From Mastigamoeba balamuthi (Eukaryota > Evosea > Mastigamoebida > Mastigamoebidae): DNA of 39,608 bases. The notes beneath the pieces are model-generated. The model was not told the DNA's origin. It saw only the letters and a list, made by a program, of their open reading frames with translations, and did not search any database. Every line of letters begins with the position of its first letter. Positions within the stretch are counted from its first letter, which is position 1. Positions 1 through 10,140 of this stretch are shown here, piece by piece. Made by a program: the position numbers and the translations under genes. The stretch spans positions 1-39,608 of the forward strand of contig CACRSC010000127.1 in NCBI GenBank assembly GCA_902651635.1. The letters are read 5' to 3'.

Positions 1-2
1 TG

Positions 3-22
3 CGGCATATAATTATATGCCG
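3..22. repeat. Perfect 20-bp palindrome
   Basis: The bases CGGCATATAA are followed directly by their reverse complement, giving a hairpin with no loop. A third copy of the half-site lies at 24-33. It sits at the window edge in decayed retroelement DNA. No function is assigned. Confidence 0.6.
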
Positions 23-114
23 GCGGCATATAACTATTTGACACAACCTCCACTAATCGTTGTATACCACAGAAAGAGAAAGAGGAGGCTCTGCAGGCAG
101 CACTGCAGTCTATC

Positions 115-518
115 CAGTCAAATGTCGAGTCCTTCCACTGCAGGCCATAGGACTGGTAAAATACTGTATGTACATACCCTTGTTGCAATGTATGTACCCA
201 TAGCCCAGTGTTTTATGCAATGCCTTGTGTGCACTTCTCGTGTCATACATGAGTGTGCCCTCAGTGTAGTCACCCCAGCCCACTGCCGTGCACTGTAATG
301 TAAACAAACCTTCTTAATGCGTATTTGGATGACCAGGACGATGGTCTTGTGATTGGCCTTGGAGATGTTAACCTCCACGAGCTTCTGGTGTATAACAAAT
401 CTGAAGTTATCAATTGTTGTCAAAGATAGAGTAAGTCTTCCTCAGTCCTCAGCAATCACATAAACCTTAAGAATGGCCATACGGAAATAGCCCTTGACAT
501 CATCATTAGTGATTCCTA
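115..518 (-). pseudogene. Decayed gag fragment (C-terminal half), older Ty3/gypsy copy
   Basis: Read on the minus strand, this stretch aligns with the capsid-like part of the younger element's gag (about 1760-2165). It shares phrases such as DNFRFV-HQKLVEV and SKAN. Several stops and indels make it non-coding. At the site where the younger copy lost one base (about 1922), this older copy keeps the reading frame, so the two copies decayed separately. It is one of three pieces of a single older minus-strand element. Confidence 0.8.
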
Positions 519-713
519 TGGGTACGAACATGGAGCCAAACAAGAAACGGCAGCTTACCATCGTGGACAACAGAGCAGGAACAGTGACAGCAGCTAGAGG
601 GATGAGGACGGGACGTTTCCCACGAGGATGATTCCATCAGCACCCACAACAGTTGCTGTCAGGGCTGCTGCAGTGATATAATGAGGGACCATATTCATAG
701 TCAGAACTTCATG
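519..713 (+). pseudogene. Decayed gag fragment (middle part, left half), inverted relative to its flanks
   Basis: The plus strand matches the younger gag at about 1314-1510, including the Ser/Asp-rich stretch and the cysteine-rich CQGC region. It breaks off exactly at the CATG where the younger LTR begins. The same fragment resumes at 5843 after the 3' LTR, so the two halves were once continuous. Its orientation is opposite to the pieces at 115-518 and 6088-6345. Confidence 0.8.
710..713. other. Target-site duplication CATG (left)
   Basis: CATG directly precedes the 5' LTR and recurs at 5843-5846 directly after the 3' LTR. Removing the element and one CATG rejoins the interrupted older gag relic in register. 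This confirms the insertion boundaries. Confidence 0.85.
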
Positions 714-891
714 TGATGCCAAGGGGGGACTGCACCTCCTAGGCAAAGGAATAGCATTTCCCCACCCACCCTCTCGTCACCACACGAATACAAATCAATA
801 CATCATCACTTCGTCTTCTTCTTCCTTCTCCCTTGAGTCTCTCACCCTCATAGGGGCCTCCTGCCCCCATCCCACGCATTACTGGGCATCA
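714..891 (+). repeat. 5' LTR (178 bp)
   Basis: It begins TGATGCC and ends GGCATCA, a perfect 7-bp terminal inverted repeat. It matches the 3' LTR with about five substitutions and one 9-nt indel in a CTTCTT-rich run. No convincing TATA box or polyadenylation signal was identified. Confidence 0.92.
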
Positions 892-910
892 GTGCACACA
901 CACCTAGGCG

Positions 911-2982
911 ATGGAGGTGGGCGATGCAGAGAGACAGCTCCAGAAGGAGGAGCGGGACCACCATGCTGCCGAGAGAGCTCGCCTTAAGTCCGAGCTGCAG
1001 AAGGCTCAGCACGACATCGAGGAGGAGTTGGCCAGTCTGAGGGAGGAGCCGGTGGATTCCGACTATGAGACCTCCCGGACAGACTCAGATGATGACGACG
1101 ATGAGGCAGCAGCCAAAGGGGCACCTACAGGCCCTGAGGGGACGACGTCCGTTTTTCCCATTGGAAACGGTGAATTTTCGGGTCCCGACAATGGAAATTC
1201 TCACGCACCAATGAACCCCGACGGAATTATGGCGTCACCGACGCCAGGCATAGCCGAAAAACGCAAAGACGGTGCTTTTCCGAGCACCACAGCACTGGCA
1301 CCTGTTATTCCCACGAGCACGAACTCGGAGCCCAACAAGAGACATTGGCTGGTCATCGCGGACGACGATGACTCCGAGAGCAAGGACAGCAGCAGCAGCA
1401 GCTCAGGGGACGAGGACGACCATGGGGACGCATTCCACGGGGACGAGGACAGCAGCTCCCACAACAGTTGCTGCCAGGGCTGTTGCAAGGGCATGACGAG
1501 GGACCAGGACCTCGGACACGACCCTGTTGTGCACCAGGCAGAGGCCTATGTGCAGGCGATGATGCGGGCACAGGAAGTCTGGTCCATCGACGACATTCTA
1601 CAGGGCATTGCAATTCCATTCACAGTTTTCGATAGAAAGGCACTCTTCGAGTACATGCAGGTCGTGGACAAGATGAACGTTGCTATCAAGGCTTTCTTGA
1701 TGCGGGCGTTGTTCTCGGTGGAAATTGTCGATGCTACCAAGGCCACAGGGGCTATTGATCGGAAACTGGTCACTGACGACATCAAGGACCATTTTCGTAC
1801 GGCCTGTCTCAACGTTTTTGTGATGCTGAGGACCGAGGGAGACTCCATCCTCGACAACATTGACAACTTCAGGTTTGTTACACACCAGAAGCTCGTAGAG
1901 GTCGACATCTCCAAGGCCAATGGCAGACCATCGTCCTGGTCATTCACAAGCACATCAAGAAGGTTGCATTGTGGTGCACAGCAGTGGGCTGGGGCGATTA
2001 CACTGAGGGCTCTCTCAAGAACGACACGAGAAGTGCTCGTAAGGCACTGTGGGAAACTCTGGGCTATGGGTATATCGCAACTCGGGTACGTGCTGTATTC
2101 GATCGGTCCTTCGGTTTGCAGTGGGAGGACTCTACGTTCGAGGAGCTGAGCATAGAGATACTTTGTTTCGCACAGCACATCACAGAGAATGCATGGCGGG
2201 GGTTTCTTCCTGATGACCTGCCATGCACTTCGTCTTCACAGCAATTCACACCGGGTTTGCGCACTTCGATGGCCACTGCGGGGGTAGGCAAGGCCCTGAA
2301 CATCATCTGCCCATCACCAGCATCAAAGGGCCCACGGGACGGCGATACAGGCCCTAAGCCTACTCGTCTGCAGGAGCCCTTGTGCTACAACTGTGGGATG
2401 TACGGACACATTGCAGGCAGCTGTCCTTCTCCACCCACAGTGGCGATGCTCAAGGCACGGGAATGCCGCGAGGAGAGATCTCCCTCATGGCTCGCTGTTA
2501 GCTCTGCACCGAGCCAGGAGCCCACGACCCTGAAGTGCTACAGGTGTGGTGGTACAGGGCACATGGCCAAGAACTGCCCGTTCCCTGGCACTAAGCAGCA
2601 GGCATATGAGACACGGATCGCTACGGAGAAAGGCACAACAGGTTCTGCCATGGGAGGTCAGGCAAAGCCATGGAACGGGAAACCGAAACCGGGTTTTAAG
2701 GCTGGAGTTCCAGTCCCAGAGAGCCGGCTGATTGCAGCACAGGTATCGCCTGCTGGAAAGGCCAGTACATCGGAGGAGGCACACATTTCCCTGTGCCAGA
2801 CATCTATGAGCACAGATCTGAACCTCAATGGACGCATTGACTTCACTTCACACTCAGTCAAAGTGTGGTTGTGTTCTGCTGGGCTCGAAGGGGGAGTCGA
2901 ATCCCCTGGTCAGCACACATCCAGAGATGGACTCTGCCGAGAACACTCTTCCCATGCGGTCTTTGGCCAAGGTAAAACGTGA
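911..2982 (+). pseudogene. gag: Retrotransposon gag, frameshifted
   Basis: Structural protein of the element's particle. The first frame (911 to about 1922) gives a charged coiled-coil-like N-terminus (residues about 8-46), an Asp/Glu- and Ser-rich stretch and a capsid-like helical part. Near 1922 one base is missing relative to the older copy at 115-518. The reading continues in another frame to the TGA at 2980-2982. That second frame carries two CCHC zinc knuckles typical of nucleocapsid: CYNCGMYGHIAGSC near 2383 and CYRCGGTGHMAKNC near 2536. The ATG at 911 is the first good start after the 5' LTR. Gag and pol frames then meet with a stop and a further shift near 3040. Confidence 0.85.
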
Positions 2983-5618
2983 CCGTATCCTTTTCTCGCA
3001 CACAATCACCAAGGAAGAGGGCGAGGGCAAGAATCCTCCAAGGTACTGTTCCATGTCGACACAGGCTCGGACTTCAACTTCGCAGAGACCAGACTCCTCA
3101 ACCTGCTCCAGGTACCACGGCAGAAACTGCCACCTGAATTTGAGGAACGCATACGGGTCACTGGGATCAACAGGGTGTTAGTTAAGCGCATGGGCACTGG
3201 GGTTCAGATCCATACTGTCTTCGATCCAACTGAGGGTCCCATCTTTATTCCCATCATCGAGGTTGCAGACGGTACTATTGGCTCGGACGAAATCCTGCTG
3301 GGTCTGCACGATTACCACTGCTATGACTACATGGCCCTTGACGATGGTCAGATGAATGTGGTCTGGGTAGATCGACGTTACGTTTACAAGGAGCTGGGGG
3401 ACATCGTTTTTCCTGAGCCTAATGTCAAGGGGCTCGCAGAAATCATGGTGGCTGATGACCCCGAGGCTGTTAACTCGATCAACCCACTCAACCCTGTGAT
3501 GCCCACACACATCGACCCGATTCGTCCTTCACCTACTCCAGCTGCAGCACCACTACCACCACACGAACGAGTGATTCTGGGGGACAAAATCACATGTGAC
3601 CCCCAGAAAGTTATCGAGGCGAAAGACATTCTTGCATGGTACGATATGAACATCCTGAATTTCCTTGATGGGATCGGCATGACTGGGGTTGGGGTCTGCA
3701 CAATCGAGCAGCTTTCCGACACGAAGCCCTTTATCATCCAGTGCAACATCAGTGCAGTGACTCACGGAAACTGGCTCACCTTGCGGAGTACAAGGCCAAG
3801 ATGGTTGACACTGGTATCTGGGAGGTCATCACACGTCAGGATGTCCACTTCGCATCCCCCATGGTGTTCGTACCTAAACCAGATGGGACTTGGCAGGTCT
3901 GCGGGGATAACCGGTTGATTAACCGCATCACTCGTGACGACTTCTACATCAACACACTCATCAACGACGAACTGCACAAACTGGCCTACGATTACTTGTT
4001 TTCTGCGAACCTCGAGATGGCCTACCACCAAATTCCCCTTGATGCTGCCATGGCGAATTTGCTGGTGCTGGCCCTTCCTGATGGTTCCTTCATTCGTCTG
4101 TGGTTCATGCCTTTTGGCATTAAACAGGCAAGTGCAACGTTTCAGAGGGCCATCGACTCGGTTTTGGCACCCCTGGCCCACACCTTCAGCTTCGTGGACA
4201 ACGCGAATGCAGGTAGTCCAACATGGGACGAGAGTAAGGCACAGGTGACGGCCCTTTTCGACACTTTCGTCAAGCACAACGTTAAGGTGAAGCCCGAGAA
4301 GTGTTCCTGGGGCCCTACGGTTCTGCGCCAGCTGGGACGTCTGGTCTCGAAGGAGGGCATCGCTATTGACCCTACGAGGCTGGATCCTCTGTGTTTTGCA
4401 GGACGGCCCTATGAAAAGGACATGCTGCAGTCTTTCCTCGGTCTCATGCAGTGGCTCAGTGAGTTCATCCCGAATTTCACGTCCAAGGCAGCGTGCATGT
4501 ACGAGCTGCTACGGCACAACATCAAGTTCGAGTGGACTGAGGCTCACCAACAGGCCTTCGATACCCTGGTTCACGACGTCTGTGCAGCACCCATTCTCGT
4601 TCACCCCATTCCAGGCTCAGTCATCATCATTGACCCCGATGCCTGTGAATATGCCACAGGAGCCACGATTTTCCAACAGGCCCCTGGGGAGTCTAGCTGG
4701 GGAATTCTGGCATTCATCTCAGAAGTGCTGCAGCCTGCAAATCGGTGTAACCTCTCGATGCCTGAAAAGGAGGCCCGTGGTCTTGTGAAGGGACACCTGC
4801 GGGCACGAGAACTCGGTTTGGTTAGTGCACAGCATATCACCCCGAGGGACACGGGGCTGTGGAGGTCGCAGTGCATACTACAGTGCAGGTTCTGCGGGCC
4901 CTTCTCTTGGACCATTCCCTGGATTGGCCTGACGTTCTACCAGCTGCTATGTTCGCTCTGAACAACAGCTATGTGCACTCCATTGGGGCCATGCCCTTTA
5001 AGGTCATTCATGGTTTTGCCAGTCGGACTCCTCTCTACCTGGCTATTCACAAGGACAACAATACCGAGAGCCCTGACATGGACCCCCAGTTGCTCCACGA
5101 CCAGATCCTGCTACGCCAACATGACACATTCGCACGTATTGCCTCTCTCCAGTGGGCTGCATTCGAGAAGGCCCGCAGGCAGTACCTGGCCAAGAAACGG
5201 GGCAGGTTGCACTTCGATGGTGGTGACTACGTTCTCCTCGACAAGGACCGCAACCACAAGCTCGACATTAACGTTAGGGGTCCGTTCTGTGTCATCGAGA
5301 AGCTCGACCACCATTGCTACACCATCGAGAACCTCCTGCGGGGTACTCACACCCATGCCCATGTCAACACGATTGCGCACTGGAGCTCTCACCGCTGCAC
5401 AACTCCAGGCGAAGGCATCATGCACGCATGACGAGATGGCCCTGGACACAGTCCTACATCACCATCACGTTGCTGGCAGGCTCAAGCTTCGTGTACGTTG
5501 GCTGGGCTGCCCAGACTTCGGGAACGACGACCCACATTCGTGGATTTCCTATGACGGCAACAAGAATGTTGACCAGGTTGTCACGCACATGCAGGCACAC
5601 CCCCACCTGCGGACCTAG
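2983..5618 (+). pseudogene. pol: Retrotransposon pol (protease-RT-RNase H-integrase-chromodomain), broken
   Basis: The aspartic protease motif DTGS is at 3058-3069. RT runs from about 3780 to 4560 in another frame, with the PFG motif and the substrate segment ATFQRAID. The catalytic YxDD box reads FVDN (Asp 4197-4199, Asn 4200-4202), so the second Asp is lost. RNase H begins with DPDACEYATG and reaches the conserved Glu segment PEKEARGLV, then stops near 4840. The next recognisable part is the end of the integrase core (from about 4859), followed by a GPF segment (RGPFCVIEKL). The rest of RNase H, the HHCC zinc domain and the first two integrase Asp residues are missing. A chromodomain-like segment (LRVRWLGCPDF) follows in a third frame to 5618. 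At least four frame changes are seen. Confidence 0.88.
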
Positions 5619-5673
5619 ACCATCAATTGATTTCTTCAAGGTCTCCCCATGCTCGACCTTTGAAGTAGAGCGG

Positions 5674-5842
5674 TGATGCCAAGGGGGGACTGCACCCCCT
5701 AGGCAAAGGAATAGCATTTTCCCACCCACCCTCTCGTCACCACACGAATACAAATCAATACATCATCACTTCGTCTTCTTCCCTTGAGTCTCTCACCCTC
5801 ATAGGGGCCTCTTGCCCCCACCCCATGCATTACTGGGCATCA
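5674..5842 (+). repeat. 3' LTR (169 bp)
   Basis: It is the direct repeat of 714-891 with the same TGATGCC and GGCATCA ends, shorter by one 9-nt indel. It is followed by the CATG target duplication. Confidence 0.92.
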
Positions 5843-6075
5843 CATGGAGCACCAGGTAGAGGCCTATGTGCAGGCATTGGTACGGGCACAGGCAGTTCAG
5901 TCAATCAATGACATCCTGTGGAACATTTAATTCCGTTTGCTGTTTTTGACCACGAGGCACTTTTCAACTACATGCAGGTGGTCGGAAAGAAGTTGGCAAT
6001 GGCAGTCAAATTGAACATCACGATCAAGGAATTCTTGATTCATGTGTTGTTTTCCGAAAAATTGTGGGTGTGACC
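5843..6075 (+). pseudogene. Decayed gag fragment (middle part, right half), continuation of 519-713
   Basis: The plus strand matches the younger gag at about 1527-1745 (the AEAYVQA, FEYMQVV and IKAFL region), with stops and indels. Together with 519-713 it forms one gag segment split by the younger element. At its right edge it meets an inverted piece, which marks a rearrangement breakpoint near 6076-6088. Confidence 0.8.
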
Positions 6076-6087
6076 ACTGCCCTCTTA

Positions 6088-6345
6088 CCTGCTGTGTCAC
6101 TATTGTCAACTGCACCCACACGGATATCTCGTTGTCATAATCAACTGGCTCCTCCCTCAGGCTAGCCAACTTCTTCTCGATGTCATGCTGTGCCTACTGT
6201 AGCTCTGATTTAGAATGAGCTCTCTCTGCAGCATGACGGTCCCGTTCCTCCTTCTGGAGCTTTCTCTCCGTGTTACTCACCTTTATCATCTAGGTGTGCA
6301 CACTGATGCCATGTGATGCATGGAATGAGGGCAGGAGGCCCCTAT
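6088..6345 (-). pseudogene. Decayed gag N-terminus plus LTR end, older Ty3/gypsy copy
   Basis: The minus strand repeats the start of gag (coiled-coil region, LASLREEPVD) and, at about 6289-6345, the leader and end of the LTR (GTGCACAC, then ATAGGGGCCTCCTGC in reverse). It supplies the 5' end of the older element, whose C-terminal gag part lies at 115-518. The middle part between them is inverted. Confidence 0.78.
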
Positions 6346-6765
6346 AGTGCAAAAGTGCTCATTTAGTGCATCAGCAGATAAAGCACAGTGATGACCTTTT
6401 TGTAATAAGAGAAGTTCTAAGAAAGAAGGAAAACCGCATTGGGGTTTGAAGAGAAAGGAAGGGCTGTAGTACTACGTAGTTCTAGATTTAGTGCTAAATC
6501 TGAATTGAATCCCATAAATTAGCACTGAAAATGCAACCCCAAATTTTGTGCATATACCTATAAAATCGCAGTAATTGACCAAATAATCATTATGACCCAA
6601 TCCGTGACTTTCGTAATCACCTTACCTTGTTATAAAAAGAAAAATTACAGATGAAAAATGACAAGTGGCATTGATTTCCTTTTCAGAGGTGTGAGGACGG
6701 AGTTTCTTCTTAACATTTTGGTGAACTATCTTATTGCAGTTCCTCTGCCTGTCGTACTTCGCAAT
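6346..6765. other. AT-rich intergenic stretch with small hairpin
   Basis: No coding signal was found. At 6484-6101+400, that is 6484-6501, AGATTTAG and CTAAATCT are separated by two bases and form an 8-bp stem. The stretch separates retroelement debris from the 3' end of the gene at 6766. Confidence 0.4.
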
Positions 6766-9325
6766 TTATGGTGATGTGATCACCAAGACCGCAATTAACA
6801 TTATTCCTTCTACAATTGGTGCTGTTATCCAAGCAAGGTTCTTCTCAGATATACTGGATACATTTGATTCAGTCCCTGGGATCACTGCTGCATAGAATAA
6901 GAAGGATATATCATTGGGATACTAGTAGTACCACTTGAGGTTATATTAACCCAGATCATCGTGCGGTATTTCCCATGAATGTAGGCAAAGTACTGACGGC
7001 CCAGAATGCTAGGAAAACTCACAAGGGACCTTGAGCCACATGCTCTCAAATTATTGCTCTAGGACCAAGTCAGATATTATTGATCTAAGGGAGAATATTC
7101 CCACATCTGTGATGCACTTGCCCTCAGTGGCAGCTGCAGTGCATGATGAAGCCTCAATTACATCAATGACCGAATCAATACTGAAATGGTTGTCACATGT
7201 TGACACAGTAAGCAATCCCCCGTCACCAATGAACCCAATCCATGCCCCTGGCTGAGGGGCATTCATGCACGGTGACTGCTGACCGATGAGAGGCCTGGTG
7301 TCAACCACCATTGCAGATGGATAAGCACTGACCTGGACAGCATCCGCACAGCTCTGTATTGCTCTAACGGGGTCTGCTGCCGTGAGTAAGCTATGTGTCA
7401 CAGAAGATTGTGTACCTGTGGTGTTAAACGATAGAGTGTAGTGCCCACTCGTATTGCTCATCACCATGATGTAGTACATGGTGTATAAGCTCGTGAGAAA
7501 CGAGACCTGAGTGCAATGACGTTGTGTCTTCCACACAACGGGCTCAGCACCAACAGAGGATCCATACGAGACAAAATAGAAACATGCCGAGAACACATAA
7601 AGACCAACATCAATATCCCTCTGCTGAATGCATACACGAACATCTATGTTATGCCCGTTTCCCACAAAGCTGTGCCACATTCCTAAACAACCCTGAGATT
7701 GCAAAAACAGGTTCTTTGTAGAGTACCTGGGCCCAGTTGAATTGAATCCGATTCATTTAGCAGAAACCTCGTGAATGCTCCATTTATCCGAGCAGTTGAT
7801 TCTCCGTTTGTGGATATATCGAGAACATGGGCATCTGCACAAGTTCCACCAAAGGCAACTGAACGTTGAGTTATATAATCGGATATCATATTTTGATTCA
7901 AATTATGTACAGTCTATATGAAGATCCAATTCTTCATGCTGTCCGTGCCTTCCCGATATAAATAGGTAATAGGGAACGCCAAAAAATACTTTAAAACCCA
8001 TCATTGAGGCGTTTCCGCGTATGCCATCAGTCTTGTGGGAACTGTAAAAAAGAGTTTATGGTGGGTGGGCTCCTACAAAGGCAACACAATGTAAGCCTTG
8101 GCCTTTTCCGTCACAGTCACTGTACACCTCCATGACGGAGATGGGATTTAGGCGCATTGCATAGATTGAAACTGAGAGATCACCACCGGTTCCAATTCCT
8201 CTGTACCACTGACCGGACGTGCTCACATTTCGGCACTCTGAATGAAGACTTGCAGAGTTGCTCGTGTAGTCGATATCACACTCTCCAATTGCTGGGACCG
8301 GTGATGCCTCTGTACATTTCTCGCGTGCTTGTACTGCGTCAGTTGCCAGAGGGACAAGTGGCTACTGACATGGGGTGACAATGAGGTCGACCTCTCCACA
8401 TTTCTTCTTCCATCCATGGACAAACATCCAGTAGTGCTTGCCTTTCTCAGCGAAGAAGGTAGCCTCCGCTAGATTTCCACACTCATTATCGCCCTTGAGC
8501 ATCAGTGTGAGTGCAGTGAGAATCTCTTGCCTGACTGCGTACGTGGGCCTGGCAGACCGAACTGGTGTGGTCAATCTCTCTGTCAGGGCACTGGCCCGAG
8601 AAGACCTCTATTGCAGTATCTTTCAACAGTGTCCCAGACGTGCATGTCGAGGCAACCACCTGTATTCCAGCTCCCTCAAGCACGTACCAAAGCCCGTACT
8701 CTGCAATTACGTGCCCTCTGTTGCCGCATCCTCTGAAAACCGACAGTTCATGGCCGCATGTTGACTGCGTGGGTGCATGCCACTGAATTCCAACTGAGAC
8801 ACTCCTTGCCTGAGAGCACAGTGTAGTGTGGCTCAGGGAGAGGGTCTCACTTCCGCGGACAGAGAGACCGTCCATTCTCCTCTGGCCTCCGTTATGCATG
8901 GCATCAGCCGCCACCTGAACGACGAGGAGGGCAGTGGGAAGGCTATCCACACGCACATACACATCGTCTAACCAGATCTGCTGCAATGGAATCGTTGCAG
9001 TGGACACACCCTCAGAAATTGGGAGCGATCCACACGAGAGGAAGACAGACACTGTGGGACTGGATGTGGGATTTGCCTGTGGGTCAGTGACAGCGGAGAC
9101 CTCTGCGTAGGAAGCTCTCGGACTGCGCGGTATGCGAGCCACAAACCAGACTGGCGATTGCACAACCCCACTGGCCCATCCTCGTGACCCTCCTCCGGGC
9201 ACCGAGTGCATCGGGCATGCTGAGCGACAGGCCCCACCGCAGACGAGTGTAGACCCGTGAGCCACCGACAGAGAGAGCAGCCACGCGACAATCACAACAC
9301 TACCACACATGTGAGCGGAACCCAT
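6766..9325 (-). CDS. Secreted repeat protein with Gly-x-Trp-Tyr modules and C-terminal hydrophobic anchor (8 exons)
   Basis: I do not recognise a named gene. The best model joins 9325-8558, 8493-8370, 8327-8077, 8031-7911, 7858-7768, 7726-7118, 7044-6932 and 6875-6766 on the minus strand, giving 728 residues. The first intron is the least certain; alternative borders exist nearby. Residues 1-24 are a signal peptide. At least four modules follow the pattern G-x-W-Y/H/I-x-x-x-G-x-G ... C ... V-F/Y-S-x-C ... CGN ... Y-x-F-I/V-H/S-G, for example GLWY at 211-214, GMWHSFVGNG and GAWIGFIGDG. The pattern resembles bacterial-type pre-peptidase C-terminal (PPC) beta domains. The protein ends with a hydrophobic segment (ITAPIVEGIMLIAVLVI) only three residues from the stop, preceded by small polar residues. 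This fits a GPI signal or a tail-less membrane anchor. The role is probably at the cell surface, but this is an inference. Confidence 0.6.
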
Positions 9326-10140
9326 CTCAATGCTCTTCAGTTAATTCTGAAGAGTAGGAGGAGCCTTTCTCGTTTTATGCACAGAAGCGTTTGTCGGAAT
9401 CTCTTGCTGAGTATTTGCTTGGCTTTTGTGGTTCACATCGTTTCCGAGGGTTGATGCTTCCTGGATCCTGTTGGCCGGCCCCTTTCCGAGGATACTACTA
9501 CGCGCGAGCCTTCGCCAAGCCACAACTTCCCGTTGGCTAGAGTTTTATTCTGTGAGAATTACCACCGGGTTCAATTCCGAAGCAGCATTTCCCTTCGGGC
9601 ATTGGACCCCACAGCATTTCCGAAAAGTGCGAATGCGGGGAGGGTACGCGAATGGGGTGGGGTGCTCACATGACCCAGATCTCCTGCACGAGGGACTNTG
9701 TACATAGAAGAGGGGTAACCCATAATTGATCTCGACAGACCCGGATGGTCTGATATTTCATTCAGATATCAGGCGGATATCAGTGTGGAGCTGTGGTGGT
9801 GGTGGCGAAGCACGGTCACCTGGCTGAGCAGTGGGCAGCCAGGCTCAGTAAGTGCCATCCCTGTGGCCCACGGGCAGCAGCGAAGTCGCCCCACACTGGT
9901 CGCAAGACAGCCACCTGGCTCGGTCAGCCAGGCATAGTAACTGCAGGCCCACTTATTCACCTCCGTGTTTTGCATTCCCCTGTTACTTCACCAGGCAGAT
10001 AAAGAAAGGGGCACGGGTCGCATTCACCATCGAAGTTGTTCGTTCTACCAGCACTATACTCGGCAAGTAATAACTCAGAGCCAAAGGCAATGTTGTTGTG
10101 AACGAGGGTGGGGGTGTATTGCTTCGTGTGTGAAATGGTC
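9326..10140. other. Intergenic, 815 bp, with imperfect direct repeat
   Basis: It holds the upstream region of the gene ending at 9325 and the downstream region of the BRCT gene. An imperfect direct repeat of about 35 bp occurs at 9817-9854 and about 9912-9944 (CACCTGGCT ... AGCCAGGC ... GTAA-TGC). Each copy contains an inverted CCTGGCT/AGCCAGG. One ambiguous base (n) stands at 9698. No gene was seen. Confidence 0.5.

Larger units (their letters stand above)
714..5842 (+). mobile_element. Ty3/gypsy (chromovirus-like) LTR retrotransposon, full length but inactive
   Basis: The element is 5,129 bp long, with direct LTRs at 714-891 and 5674-5842 and a 4-bp CATG target duplication at 710-713 and 5843-5846. 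The order gag, protease, reverse transcriptase, RNase H, integrase, with a chromodomain-like tail, is that of Ty3/gypsy chromoviruses. Several frameshifts, a stop between gag and pol, an altered RT catalytic motif and a missing RNase H/integrase segment make it incapable of autonomous movement. No primer-binding site matching a known tRNA 3' end was seen after 891, and the polypurine tract before 5674 is weak. LTR divergence of about 3 per cent by eye suggests that it is not a very recent insertion. Confidence 0.93.

Noticed and set aside
8362-8364. In-frame TAG suggesting a pseudogene in the repeat-protein gene
   Set aside because: A 42-nt GT-AG intron (8328-8369) removes the stop and keeps the module pattern. 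The other apparent frameshifts also resolve as introns.
9698-9698. Ambiguous base n
   Set aside because: A single unresolved base in intergenic DNA. It marks base-call uncertainty and not biology.
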